Numbered from the stretch's first letter, positions 36,471-47,957 are shown. The stretch: 64,000 nt of DNA from Glandiceps talaboti (GCF_964340395.1 NC_135564.1:1596501-1660500), one strand, 5' to 3'. The notes: generated by a model not told the origin, from the letters alone. Translations and numbers: made by a program.

Positions 36471-37847
36471 TTTTAATACATCCATCTAATTCAATCACGT
36501 CATCCTATCAAATACCATTTTAACTGAAAAAGAAGCCTGATAGGATGGAACGAGATAGCATACCTTACATGCCCCTTTAAACCACCCTATCAAACACCAC
36601 TTCGTAAGAGACAGAAATCTGATGCGGGTTGAATGACATGATGTATTGTACAGTCTATACCCCTTTAAGATGTCTTTTCAATCCTGTGATATCCGTTAGA
36701 GTGAAAAGAACTCTGCCATTTATGAGAGTAAATGACCAGCTGAATAGCTATAGCATTGACATCACAGTTATGTGAACAAAATACCATCAGATCTGATTTA
36801 TACACTTAGTCAACAAACCCTACACCAGCTACACATATTTCACAGTCTTCTAAAAATACTGCAGCCCGGAAGAAACATAACTTAAACGGCATCATCAGCC
36901 AACAGTGGAATTCAGGTATTTCAACGTCAAAGGAAAAACCAAACACTCAAACCAATTAATCGGCAACGATGGTGTTTGAATTTTATGGGGCTGGAGGATT
37001 TGGCTCCAACAACAAATTTTTTTTTCAACCACCATGGCAGCAATTTTTTTTCAAGAGCAACTAGACAGCAAAGTATAGGGCTACAGCAAATTAAAAAAAT
37101 ATATATATGTTTTAAATTTAATTTTTCATGTCGTGTCATGTAACTTTTTACTTGAATTTCCTCATAACAGGAGATGAATGTATAGCTTTATTATTCCAAA
37201 AGTAGCTAGTAAAATTTGAAAGTTGGCAATAAAAGTTGAATTGAAGTTTGAGGGTGCCAAGTGGGGGACAGTTTCTGAAATTCAAGGACTAAAAGAGTGC
37301 TTTTTGATGCTATTTAACATGTCAAGGTGGCAACAATACTAGTTAAACTTTTAAATCAAAATACAAGAGAGCTGTGTGGGGTGGGTATAAACCAGTTAGT
37401 ATAAACCTTTGACAAGAAACTTTAAAAAGTTTTAGGTGTTAGAAACACATGTAGTATGATGTACCTGGAAATTTGACATTAGTAGCTAGTCTCTACACTT
37501 GTAGCACAACAATTTTTTTTTAGCTCATCAGTATCCCAGAAACAATTTTTTTTTTCTGTCTTGAGTTGGTCGATCAGCAACTTTTTTTTCCTGCTTTTGG
37601 CTGGTGACATATCTCTTTTTTTCCCCAAACATACTCCAGCATCCTACCCTCCCCGAAATCAAATGGTGTACCCCTAGTTACTAGTAAACAGTCAAGACTA
37701 CTCAATTTAGCAATGCTGGTGTTTTTAGTTTATAACTTGAATGATTTCTAATATCAAATAAAATGACTGAGAATCAATAAACAAATAAGTTTAAAACTAC
37801 GATGGTAGTTTCAAACTTAGAGTGTGAATAATCTAATGTATCTCAGC
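36471..37847. other. no gene recognised
   Basis: Runs of T embedded in AACAATTTTTTTT-type contexts recur near 37010-37040 and 37510-37620. The latter stretch ends in AAATGGTGTACCCCTAGTTA, which may be the edge of an undefined element. Confidence 0.4.
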
Positions 37848-38120
37848 CAGGGATGAACAAATCATTTTGTGAACTGGTGGTCTCTGGACCAGTGCCTTAA
37901 AAAATCCAGTGGTCCTGCTGAAAGAATAATTGTGGTCCAAGGTCCCGCTAATTTGAAACATTAAATCTGACCTATGAATCTGTATATTCAGACAACTTTT
38001 TAACATAGTTGTTAACAGTAAGGTACTGGTCCGACAGACCAGACAAGGTAAAATTTGAGTGGTCTGTCCCCAAAAAATCGCTAGTCTTGGACCCAGGACC
38101 AGTGGATTTGTTCACCCCTG
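37848..38120. mobile_element. hAT-like MITE
   Basis: Terminal inverted repeats CAGGGATGAACAAATC (37848-37863) and the complement of GATTTGTTCACCCCTG (to 38120) match at 15 of 16 positions and begin CAGGG(A/G)TG, as in many hAT elements. The flanks give TCAGC on both sides, a 5-bp duplication. The 273-bp interior is non-coding with repeated GGTC(C)/GGACC words. Confidence 0.75.
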
Positions 38121-38811
38121 TCAGCTAAAGCACTCAGTCCTCTTCAGCTGTTTGTTATACAGTTCAATGACATACACATGTCATATATGACTTATTCTAT
38201 GAAATGAATTTCACTACATTTTCACTCTACATAATAGTTCCTAAGCTTTGACCAAACAATCACAAGTCTTTGTCACAGACATAGGATCCCCTTCCCCAAC
38301 ATTTCAACTCAATACTTCATATTCTGAATTTTTATGACAAATATGGTCACCAATCAGTCATTATTGTAAAGGTCATGAAACAAAGTGATGTGCATAATTA
38401 TGTGAACTACTGTATCTGACATTTGTGCCAAGTTTGGTTGAAATGGACCAATGTACATTAGAACTGTGCATGTGCACAATGATGATTTTGGGCTATTTGA
38501 CCTTGACAATACATGTCAAGTTTAAAAGTCAAGGTCTCTTTAGAAAGCTCATTATAAAGTACATAGGTATATATAGACACTCAAATGAGGTCTCTCGTCT
38601 GTTTAGCTTCCACAGTATAAGTGCAACATGTGAATATATTTATAATAAATATAGTGACCATTTGGCCATTATAGCCAAGTTCATAAAACAAACTATTGTG
38701 TATATGTGGACTGCTGTTTCTGACATTTGCGCCAGGTTTCCTTGAAATTGACCTTGGCATCTCAATGGTGTACAAATGCACTATGATTAATTTTCAGCTA
38801 TTTGACCTTGA
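38121..38811. other. no gene recognised
   Basis: Two related ~250-bp stretches (about 38330-38560 and 38640-38811) share GACATTTG(T/C)GCCA(A/G)GTTT..TTGAAAT, GTACA..TGCAC.ATGATGATT and CTATTTGACCTTGA, so this looks like a degenerate tandem duplication. Confidence 0.5.
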
Positions 38812-38940
38812 AACTGGCCATATGGTTGAGGATCGGATATTTATTTTTTTGTTTTTAATATATAAAACAGTTTTATCATGGGTTCTTACTTGAAAAATCA
38901 ACGTGAAAAAACACTGACTGAGTCTGTGTTTGTTTGTTTG
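38812..38940. mobile_element. palindromic MITE family A, copy 3 (left half)
   Basis: ACTGGCCATATGGTTGAGGA, TATTTATTT, AAAACAGTTTTATCATGG, TACTTGAAAAATCAACGTGA and GAGTCTGTGTTTGT follow family A order; the right arm is absent or unrecognisable. Confidence 0.7.
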
Positions 38941-39514
38941 CAATCATGATTATCAAACGATAATCATTTAAACCATGTTGGTATTTATATAAGTATCTTC
39001 ACAATGATTTCTGAGAACTAATATGTTTGTGTTGCAGTGTTGCTATAGTTACCAAACACTCAAAAACAATCAATTTGACAACAGTAGAATTCTGGCATAA
39101 TTTGTACCTCCAGGATGATTTGTGAGATATCTCGTAAAATGATTCACTAAGTAAACAAAATGGTTCTACTAGTATATAACATGATAAAACTGAGAATGAT
39201 AACAAAACAATCACATAGTCTATTTGTCAAAGATAACTAATATATTTTGAGCGTTTGATAGCAATAAATCAAATCCTTTTTTATATCACCTACACAGATT
39301 TTATGCAGTTGATAGCAATAAATCATAGATATCAGATTTTATTTTTCTTATGACCTACACAAGGATTTTGAGTAGATGACAGCAATAAATCAAACATTTT
39401 TTCACAGGACTATAATTACACAAATTCGAAAACTTGCACTAAACTGCAACTGGACCTGGCAACGGGACCCGGCAACTGGAACATTTGTTGAAACTGTGGT
39501 ATTAGATATAATGC
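38941..39514. other. mostly unique; degenerate ~60-bp repeat
   Basis: At about 39246-39415, GATAGCAATAAATCA and ACCTACACA.GATTTTA recur three times. Confidence 0.5.
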
Positions 39515-39716
39515 CTTAGTCTAGTTCCTATACAGTATTTTTACCATTTACAATTCCACTCACAGTCTAGTTCCTATATAGTATCGTTACTATTTACACC
39601 TCCACTCACATAGTCTAGTTCCTATACAGTATAATTACCATTTACAATTCCACTCACAGTCTAGTTCCTATATAGTATTGTTACCATTTACACTTCCACT
39701 CACAGTCTAGTCAAAG
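39515..39716. repeat. 46-bp tandem repeat with dimeric structure (family B)
   Basis: Four units of AGTCTAGTTCCTATACAGTA + T..TTACCATTTACAATTCCACTCAC. Units 1 and 3 share CTATACAG and CAATTCC; units 2 and 4 share CTATATAG and CAC(C/T)TCC, so the repeat evolved as a ~92-bp dimer. Single monomers occur at about 29656 (plus) and about 43510-43565 (minus). Confidence 0.88.
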
Positions 39717-40544
39717 TCGTTACTCTAGAAGTCCTGAGATGCATGAGATTATCCACAGCCAGCCACCCACGCAGTCACATCATGTCTATGTTAATCAATC
39801 ACAAAATTCTAACCATAACACACTCCCTCATAAAGTTAGTGTTTTAATATACTGGGGCAGTTATTTAATGTCCAAATATGGTACACTTGCCAGCTCAGGA
39901 TGCTACTTATACACTATTTACGTTTACGTCACTATAGCAGTTGGGGTTCACTGATTGGATGAACAACTTTTTGTGTTGATTGTGGGACTTTGACCAGATG
40001 TGGTTTAGTTAGAAACCACATGCATTGGCATTCAAATTAATAATGATTTAACTCATAATATCATACACCCTGAACAGTATTGAATTCCTTATGACTAAAT
40101 GATTTTGTGTAACTATACACATAATATGGTACAATAAATCTAATCAAACTGATTTTTAGGTACGCACTCTAAACTCAGTGATAAACAAATAAAATAACAT
40201 GATGATCAATCTGGTTGAAATCTGATTTAGAATTGTTAGATTTATTTGATGTACCTTTATTTCCTTCGTATGCTGTCATTTTTTATGTTGTCATTTTGAG
40301 TTGAGCACCTCTTCTTACCTTAACTCCCACAATGCAATGCCAGACGTACATTTGTAAAATTAATTTAAAAAACAACAATATTGAAGAAAATAGAGGTAAA
40401 TGAACAAATCTAGCTGATTATTTTTATATCAGACTTGAATCTGTAACAGATTGTGTGGTAGTATTTGTTGTTGTTTTTATTGTTTTTTCTACAGATGTGC
40501 ATCTCAACAAATACGATAGATATATGTTTTCTGTAAGTAAATCA
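39717..40544. other. no feature recognised
   Basis: Unique AT-rich DNA. A stretch near 40065-40130 (CCTGAACAGTATTGAAT...TTTGTGTAACTA) resembles 3215-3275. Confidence 0.4.
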
Positions 40545-41045
40545 TTCTAATCTTTTTCTACAGGAAAAATACGGATACCAATCTATATGTCTTTATAGGT
40601 ATTGTTCTTAGGTGTAAAAAAAAATTGTGTGGTTCTGATTACATTCAATTTTAAATAGGTGGGGTAGGTAGATCTTTTATTTTATTTTATTATATTTTTT
40701 TTTTCATGTGTGAGTGTCTAGTTCAGGTTTTCCATTGTTTTCAAAATGGTCTCTGTGTTGTTTATTTCTTTCTATCAGATGTAAAGCCATTACAGATTGG
40801 AAGAACAGTTTTATTTTGTCTTTTTAAGTTGATGTCAGTTTCTGCACCCACTATTTCTTGCGAGACTTCACGATTTTTGCGATTTTATTATTACTTTTCT
40901 CAAATGTAAAAAAAAAGTTTACGATCGGCGTGAAAAACTAGGTGGGGTTGGGTAACCGGAACCAAACAACTTTTTTTATTCTGCCTTATCATTTTTTTCT
41001 ACAGGAAACAAGGCCGGATACCAATCTATATGTCTTTATATGTAA
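40545..41045. repeat. ~50-bp direct repeats about 445 bp apart
   Basis: TTTTTCTACAGGAAAAATAC + GGATACCAATCTATATGTCT at 40553-40599 recurs at about 40994-41042 (CTACAGGAAACAAGGCCGGATACCAATC...). A family E motif (GGGTAACCGGAACCAAACAA) lies between them near 40950-40970. Confidence 0.6.
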
Positions 41046-41354
41046 TCTATGTACTCTCTTACTAAAATAACTTGTTGACATTGCAAACTGTGCAGTGTGT
41101 AATATTGCACGTATACATCTCCATTCATTCCATAGATGTTGTACTCACAATTAGGACAGCTAGAGATAAAAGAGTATGTTGACAAAAATAGTTGAACTCT
41201 GATGTAAAAGCTGATGAAACACTATCCACATCAAATTAACATTAGTGCTATCTAGCTGAGATGACTCAAGGACAGAGCTAATAATGACCTATGTAATGAC
41301 AAATGAACAGAATAATCAACTAATGTATGCATTATATTGATTACATGCCTTTTA
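41046..41354. other. no feature recognised
   Basis: Unique DNA. Confidence 0.4.
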
Positions 41355-41665
41355 AAGGCTCGGTTTGGTTTAAGATTAAAATTTAGGCTGGCAGAAGTAA
41401 AAGGCTTAGATCTTATGTAATTATCATGGCTCCACTGATATGATAACACCAATATCATAGAACCTGGGATTGAATCCCTGGCCTTTAAAAAGGTTAAAAC
41501 TCCATATTTGTTTACCATTAAAAGTTAGCCTGGCAGAAGTACAAAAGAAGATCCTTTTGCTATCATTATGGCTCCAATAAAGATAACACCAATATCATAG
41601 AACCTGGGATTGAATACCTGGCCTTTAAAAAGGTTAAAACCCCATGTTTGTTTGGGATTAAAATT
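41355..41665 (-). repeat. ~145-bp tandem duplication of a family C repeat
   Basis: Two copies share GCCTGGCAGAAGTA, ATCATGGCTCCA, ATAACACCAATATCATAGAA, CCTGGGATTGAAT and CCTGGCCTTTAAAAAGGTTA. Complemented, each matches the dispersed family C seen on the plus strand at 43390-43460. Confidence 0.85.
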
Positions 41666-42861
41666 TAAAAATACCGCCAATGGCGTTGTAGCACAACTGT
41701 AGTTTTTAAAAAATGTTTATCCATATGGTAGTCCATGCTAACAATAAGTGTTCACTTGGTGAATGACTATCCAGTTGCCTATCCAACCATGTTGCTATCT
41801 TTACGATATATGCTATCATTTGGCTGTTGCTATGGGCGGGGTCTTGTTGCTAGACAAATTGACATACATTTTTTGAATGTTTATTCAATTGTCTATTAAT
41901 CCCCATTGTTATCTTTGCAATATATGTGATAATTTGGCTGTTGCTATGGGCGTGGTCTTGTTGCTAGGCACATTTGCATACATTTTTTGAATGTTTATTC
42001 ATTTGTCTTTCTATTCCTGTTGTCATATTTGCAATATATGTGATTATTTGGTTGTTGCTATGGGCGTGGTCTTGTTGCCAGGCAAATTTACATACATTTT
42101 TTGAATGTATATTCAATTGTCTATCAATCCCTGTTGTTATCTTTGTGAAATACACGGCCGTTTGGCTGTTGCTATGGGCGTGGTCATGGTTGCTAGGGTA
42201 TTTGCATACATTTTTTGAATGTTTACTCATTTGCCTACCAGATGATGTTGTTATTTGACCAAAATATACTGCCATTTGGTCGTTGCTAAGGGCGTGGTCA
42301 TGGTCGCTAGGGCCAATTTTGTCAAAATGTTTTGAAGAAAATCTGCAGAATAACACTTTCAGAAACATCTCACCAAGTTTCAGACTCGGTGACCAAGTAC
42401 TTTTTGAGATATAAGTTTTTGACCAAAAATGAACATTTTTACACCTAATTTGCATATCACTCATGGAATCATTGTATGCTTAATATTTCTTCGTCCATAC
42501 ATCCCTAGATGCATTCCCATTAAATTTCAGCCCAATCTGCTCAGTACTTCTGGAATTATAGATTTTTAACCAAAAAGACACATTTTTAGCCCTAATTTGC
42601 ATATCACTGATGGAATCATCATGTCATGAACAAATCTTACTTTACACTCCCTTAAGAATGTTCCCACCAAATTTCGTACCAATCTGCCCAGTAGTTTCTG
42701 AGTTTAAGTTTTTTGACCAAAAATCACATTTTTTGACCCAAATCACACACCTGTGATGCGATCATTTTGATTTGAACAATTTCCCAACTAGACACCCAAG
42801 GTAATGGACCCACCAAATATCATGGCAATCGGTTTAGCGGTTTTTGACTTTAAGTTGTTTA

Positions 42862-42884
42862 CACACACACACACACACACACAT

Positions 42885-42931
<47 letters not shown>

Positions 42932-42941
42932 GACAGACAGA
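42862..42941. repeat. (AC)n(CAGA)n microsatellite within the element
   Basis: About 30 AC units with one CC interruption, then four CAGA units. Confidence 0.95.
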
Positions 42942-42958
42942 CGCCGGGCGATCCCTAT

Positions 42959-42988
42959 AGCACTACTGAACCTCAGTTCAGTTGTGCT
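42959..42988 (+). other. terminal hairpin of Helentron-like element
   Basis: GCACTACTGAAC pairs with GTTCAGTTGTGC around a CTCA loop, with one internal mismatch. Confidence 0.6.
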
Positions 42989-42990
42989 AA

Positions 42991-45389
42991 AAACAATAGT
43001 ATGGAAGCGATATGTGAGAAGTTATCTAGAAAGAAAGAGCATTGCAGTGGTGGATATCTGGCATGTTTTGATAGTATGATACCCCAGGTAGTTGCTATTA
43101 CAATGTAAAACAATACACGGGGAGAACAACACAGAAATGTGTGGTATCGTTCATGTCTGTTGTCTCAATCCTATAATGCTCAACTATATTAGTCTTCACT
43201 TTGGGCCCAAAATGGCTTGTGACCAGCACTCATGCTAGTCCTAGTGGCCAAACCAAGAAATATTTTATCTCTCTCTCTCATAACCAGAATATGGTATATG
43301 ATAACAATTTAGAGTCTCTGGAAATACACTCATAAGTCACGATATAATAGGAACCCACAAAATAGAATTTCTATGAAACCTCTAAGTCTTTTAAAGACCC
43401 ATGATTCACATCCAGGTTCTCATATTAGTGCTATCTTATCAGTGAAGCCATACAGATTATCGTCTGGATGCCAACATGGTTTCTATCTAAACCATGTTTC
43501 TAACTAAACCATGTGAGTGGAGGTGTAAATTGTAACGATACCGTATATGAACTATGAACATATGTATGAACTCGACTATACGGATTAGAACTTCTTTTAA
43601 GTTTGACCCAACTTTTTCTACAGCCTAAGTACCTCAACTGTTTTTTCTCAAACAAATTTCTGTCCTTATCTGATGTAGGTGCACGTTTATCTCTGCATTT
43701 TTCAATAGAAGCAGGATTCTAAAGCCAGTACCACAAAAAGGAAATGCCATTATTTCAAGACAAACATACCTTCAAGCAAACACAGCCATGATCCTGGTGG
43801 GGCCAGGGAAAATCTGGCAAGATGTCAATATTAACAATTCAAACTAGTTATACATGTATACAGTTTACTGAGTGAGTGGTGACACATGACCAAACCACTA
43901 ACAAATTCTGGGAAACTCAAATATACAGTTAACCAAATTGTCACCCTCTAATATATGTATGTCAACTAAGCTCCCCCCCCCTCCCCCAAAAAAAAAAAAC
44001 AAAACAAAAAACTTTCTGGTGAGGACAATTTGTCAAAATGGTGCGACGACATAAATTTTCTTCTTTGTTTTTTTCGTTATTCTCAACAAACCTGTGTGCA
44101 CTGACCAGAAACAATTCTTTTTATTTTGGCCTGAGTTATAGCTTACTCAGGCAGTGTCACCCTGTCAGTTAACTGCTAAAACTGTATTGTACTGTACACT
44201 GCTCTACCAAAGGTTCATTGACCTTTGCTATTTCATCAAATTCCTTATCTTTAAAGTAAGTAATAACTTCCTGTACGTCCCAGAATGACCCAGTCTTATT
44301 AGGTATGCATTATGATACTGAGTCAAAGGTCAGAAAGTTTCAGGTAATTTTCTTTACAGTTGAAATGGTTAGGTTTAGTAAACACTAGAATTTACATATG
44401 TCAACTATTCTGTACACATCACAGCCTACAAACCTGTGTTTTTGGTAAAAACACAGACAGGCACCACTCCCCTGGGATATTTTTTTTTGTCTCATTTAAT
44501 ATCTTCAATTTTCTTGAATTTGGTATTTATTTCAAATTTACAGCGTTCTTTTCAATTTTTTTCCTGAGTGATAACATTCAATATAAGCATTGTGATGGTG
44601 CAAATATATACACATAGTTGTATCAATAAGTTGAAACTGGTATACACAAATGTAATTGAAGAATATAATTCAGTTGATATGTGTAACTTCACTGATGAAA
44701 ACCACAAGTGAAAGCTGAGTACATAGTTACTAGTAACATCATAGACTAAGAAAGGATTTACTCATGTACACACTTTTTAATTATTTGACTGACACAATCA
44801 GCAAAAAATCTTTTCCCAGTTAGTGTTACCTGACATGTTTCCTGGGAAACTCATCCAAATAATTTATTGAATGGTCGCCACTAAGTAGCACCTTGTGTTT
44901 ATAGCACCCAGGGAAAACCTGTGTTGTTCAGTAGGGTCACACTGAGTATCACCTAACTCTTACTCCAAGGAAAAAAAAATAGTGTGGCTATGATAACAGC
45001 GAATTTCAATATAGGGTAGTTAGGTACTAAGGTAGGGAATTTTTTATCATTATAAATAATTTTTTTTGGTCTGTTTCAGGTTGTTACAATGTACATAGAT
45101 GTCAACAGAGATTTCTCAACAATGTGTTCGTACTTTACATATGATGTGCAGACAACATTGTGTGCTATCTACACTGTATTCTGCCATGTTGTTTTGATCT
45201 CAAGACAATAATGTCATCACACTTCACTATTTCTCTCATGACCTTACAAAGTTTTTCCATTTTGGATATTTTCAACAAAATTTCCTAAATAAAGTCTAGG
45301 GTTGGCATTCAAAATTAGGTTGGGTCAGGTTATCAGAACCAAACAATGATTTTTTTGGTCTTATATACAGACCTGGTTATTTTTTTATA
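42991..45389. other. no gene recognised; dispersed repeat fragments
   Basis: Family C at 43390-43460 (plus), a family B monomer at about 43510-43565 (minus), a C/A homopolymer stretch near 43970-44010, and a family E fragment at about 45296-45365 (TTGGGTCAGGTTATCAGAAC). The plus-strand frame at 44360-44617 has no domain. Confidence 0.45.
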
Positions 45390-45724
45390 AACCTCAGCAA
45401 ACACTGGGTGGGTTCTGAACCAGTCTGAAGTGGTAATCGGTATGTGTGCTACAAACTGCTTTGCTACTGACAATCCCAGCAAACACTGCGTGGGTTCTGA
45501 ACCAGTCTGAAGTGGTAATCAGCATGTATGCTAATTGCTAACTGCTTTGCTACTGACAATCCCAGCAAACACTGGGTGGGTTCTGACCCAGTCTGAAGAG
45601 GTAAGAGGCATGTATGTGTGCTAACTGCTTTGTTACTGACAATCCCAGCAAACACTGCGTGGGTTCTGACCCAGTATGAAGAGGTAAGAGGCATGTGTGC
45701 TAACTGCTTTGTTACTGACAATCA
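45390..45724. repeat. ~85-bp tandem repeat, four copies
   Basis: Units of CAGCAAACACTG(G/C)GTGGGTT + CTGA(A/C)CCAGTCTGAAG + GGTAA + GCATGT..GTGCTAACTGCTTT + GTTACTGACAATCC. Confidence 0.93.
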
Positions 45725-45882
45725 TATAAGTTATCGCTCGCGTAGCGGCTCAATGACTAATACGCATGCGTGTCCTATATACTAAACAAACTTTTTGTGG
45801 TGGTTTTACCCAAGGACGCAATTGCAGGCAGTGACTATGCATGCACATTCTATATGTTATGTGCATTCTCACGTGGGTAACA

Positions 45883-46555
45883 GGACAACTGCCCCTCGGA
45901 CAACTGCCCCCCCGGACAATTGCCCCCGAAGGACAACTGCCCCCCCGGACAATTGCCCCCGAAGGACAACTGCCCCCCGGACAACTGCCTCCGAAGGACA
46001 ACTGCCCTGTATACCTGTATATGATATTGATTGTTGTCCAACTGATGTCTTCACTGGTGGAATACATAAATTGCCCTGAGCCTTCTGTCATGTATTGTAT
46101 TCATAATTAAACAGTGTGCAATAATCGGTTATAGAGTGTGGTAAATTATTGTGTATTAAGTTGTAAACAAAAACACCTACTAAATACTTGTGTAACTTAA
46201 ACATGTCGAGAATTGTTAACTGGTTGAAAAGAGAAGAATGTTCCAGAAAATTATGTGAATTACGGCGGTAAGTTAAATCATCATGCCAACATTTATGAAT
46301 GACGTAACAATTATCACAGATAACAATAGAGTAAAACATGTGAATGTAGTGAGTATAATATATGCAAATTGCGGCGGTAAGTTGCCGACGGTGACTTTTT
46401 AATGAATGACAAACCTGTACATCTGTAGTACTAGTTTTTTTTCGTTCGGGGGCAGTAGTCCGGGGGGCAGTTGTCCTTCGGGGGCAGTTGTCCGGGGGGC
46501 AGTTGTCCTTCGGGGGCAATTGTCTGGGGGCAATTGTCCGGGGGGGCAGTTGTCC
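45883..46555. mobile_element. element with iterated terminal repeats (copy 2), enclosing a LINE fragment
   Basis: The left arm (45883-46007) is seven to eight direct GGACAA(C/T)TGCCCCC units alternating with CCGG and CGAAGG spacers, so a ~33-bp dimer. The right arm (about 46446-46555) is six to seven inverted units (GGGGGCAGTTGTCC). About 440 bp lies between, including a reverse-transcriptase remnant. The left flank GGTAACAGGACAA matches copy 1 at 6273. CACGTGG flanks both sides in inverted orientation. Confidence 0.7.
46010..46250 (-). pseudogene. LINE reverse-transcriptase C-terminal remnant
   Basis: The minus-strand translation reads SSLFNQLTILDMFKLHKYLV, GVFVYNLIHNNLPHSI and FNYEYNT-stop; beyond the stop in the same frame it continues IPPVKTSVGQQSISYTGIQ. 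This order (LNIL.., K...F.Y....N.LP, YNTR, ..P.., SI.Y.G) is the C-terminus of CR1/jockey-like reverse transcriptases. The stop (TGA at 46090-46088) sits where arginine of the YNTR motif is expected. The match ends abruptly at the left terminal-repeat array, before the WN..P motif. Confidence 0.7.
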
Positions 46556-47754
46556 TGGAATCCTCCACGTGAAGGGCGCTATCTACAATATCATCGTGAG
46601 GCAGCTGGTCGTGGTCACAAATGAATCTACCCTGCGCAAACTTATGGGCTTTGCCTAGTTATGATATTATGCAAATACACAGATGCTTTAATAAATTTGA
46701 GCATACAGCAGTTTATTTTTATCTCATCTCTTACTAATTCAAGAAATAAATGTACATATGGAAATAAATAAACACTAACAAAATCTCATTATTCATCAAC
46801 TTTCTTTTTTCAAGGGATGTCTTCCTAATTCGGTAAAATTGGTTTTGTTTTATCATATTTTATTTGATCTTTTTCACATTATTCAATTTTTTGTCATATC
46901 ATGTTATCTCAATTTTCAAAGTTCCTTCAATTTCATTCAATGTCATCTAAATTATCAAATATTGGAAATCATTTAATTATTACTAATAACAATAAATTAA
47001 TTATTCCCAGAAATATGAAGATAAATTGACACTATAAACATTTAAACCCATTCTGGTAAGTATTAATTGTGGGCAAAAGGAGATGAAAATTAGTTGTCTT
47101 GCAGCTAATCAAGTCTGCTTCCTGTTATATATAGAAATTACTAAATTTACAGCATGTCGAGCTTTGAAAGAATGGAAAAAAATCATAAAGTATTTTTTGT
47201 TTGAATAGAAAAAGGCAAAAAGTAGATGTAATGAAATATACAAAGAGTTTTGAGTACATGCAATATCAAATCATTTAATCTTCATATTTCATATGTTGCG
47301 AAGCAATACACCACCAAATTACAAATCTTTAAAAATATGTACACACATTCTGAAAAACAAGTGCACATTAAATCACTGTGAGATCTTTTCTTCCACGAAA
47401 TTTTGAATTGGTTGAGATATTTTCCGGTTCACAGAACTGAAAAATTGATGGTATATAGGATGGACTCCATTTCCTAATCCCTTGGCCAACTGAGAGGAAA
47501 TGGTCAATCATGAGATTAAATACATCATGTCCATGTTAATTTCCGGTTTCATTTCCGCACATCTTAAAATGGCTAAGTCGATTTTCAAGTGCTTCTATAT
47601 CAATACAATCTGGGTTACCATAATATCATAGCAACTGGTAGAGGTATCAATTAAGCTATGTCTTATTAGTACACACTGCCTTCAGTGTACCTCACAGCTA
47701 TTAGTATACTATACATTACTGAATCATTCAGATTTGTTAATACAGTCATATACA
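46556..47754. other. no gene recognised
   Basis: Unique AT-rich DNA. Confidence 0.4.
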
Positions 47755-47843
47755 TTGATGGATGGATGGATGGATGGATGGATGGATGGATGGATGGATG
47801 GATAGATGGATGGATGGATGGATGGATGGATGGATGGATGGAT
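47755..47843. repeat. (GATG)n microsatellite
   Basis: About 22 GATG units with one GATA. Confidence 0.97.
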
Positions 47844-47894
47844 AAGTATGATCATTGTCGCATTGTCATCATTCTCCTCTTCCTCATCATCAAA

Positions 47895-47898
47895 ACAT

Positions 47899-47947
<49 letters not shown>

Positions 47948-47957
47948 CATCATATCA

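Larger units (their letters stand above)
41672..42990 (+). mobile_element. Helentron-like non-autonomous element (pearl/DINE-like)
   Basis: In order: a 5' end with short inverted motifs (CGCCAATGGCG, GTTGTAGCACAACTG) near 41675-41697; five ~112-118-bp tandem units (GTTGCTATGGGCGTGGTC, ATACATTTTTTGAATGTTTA) over about 41805-42310; three ~155-bp units (AATTTGCATATCACTGATGG, CCACCAAATTTCGTACCAAT) over about 42420-42840; an (AC)n then (CAGA)n microsatellite (42862-42941); the motif GCCGGGCGATC; and a terminal hairpin (42959-42988). The 3' end GTTGTGCT is the inverse of the 5' AGCACAAC. Core tandem repeats, a microsatellite, subterminal inverted repeats and a 3' hairpin are the hallmarks of pearl/DINE-1/HINE elements mobilised by Helentrons. 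No Rep/Helicase is present. Confidence 0.65.

Noticed and set aside
41964-42464. 166-codon minus-strand frame with HSKNVCK repeats
   Set aside because: Lies entirely inside the ~115-bp tandem units of the Helentron-like element.
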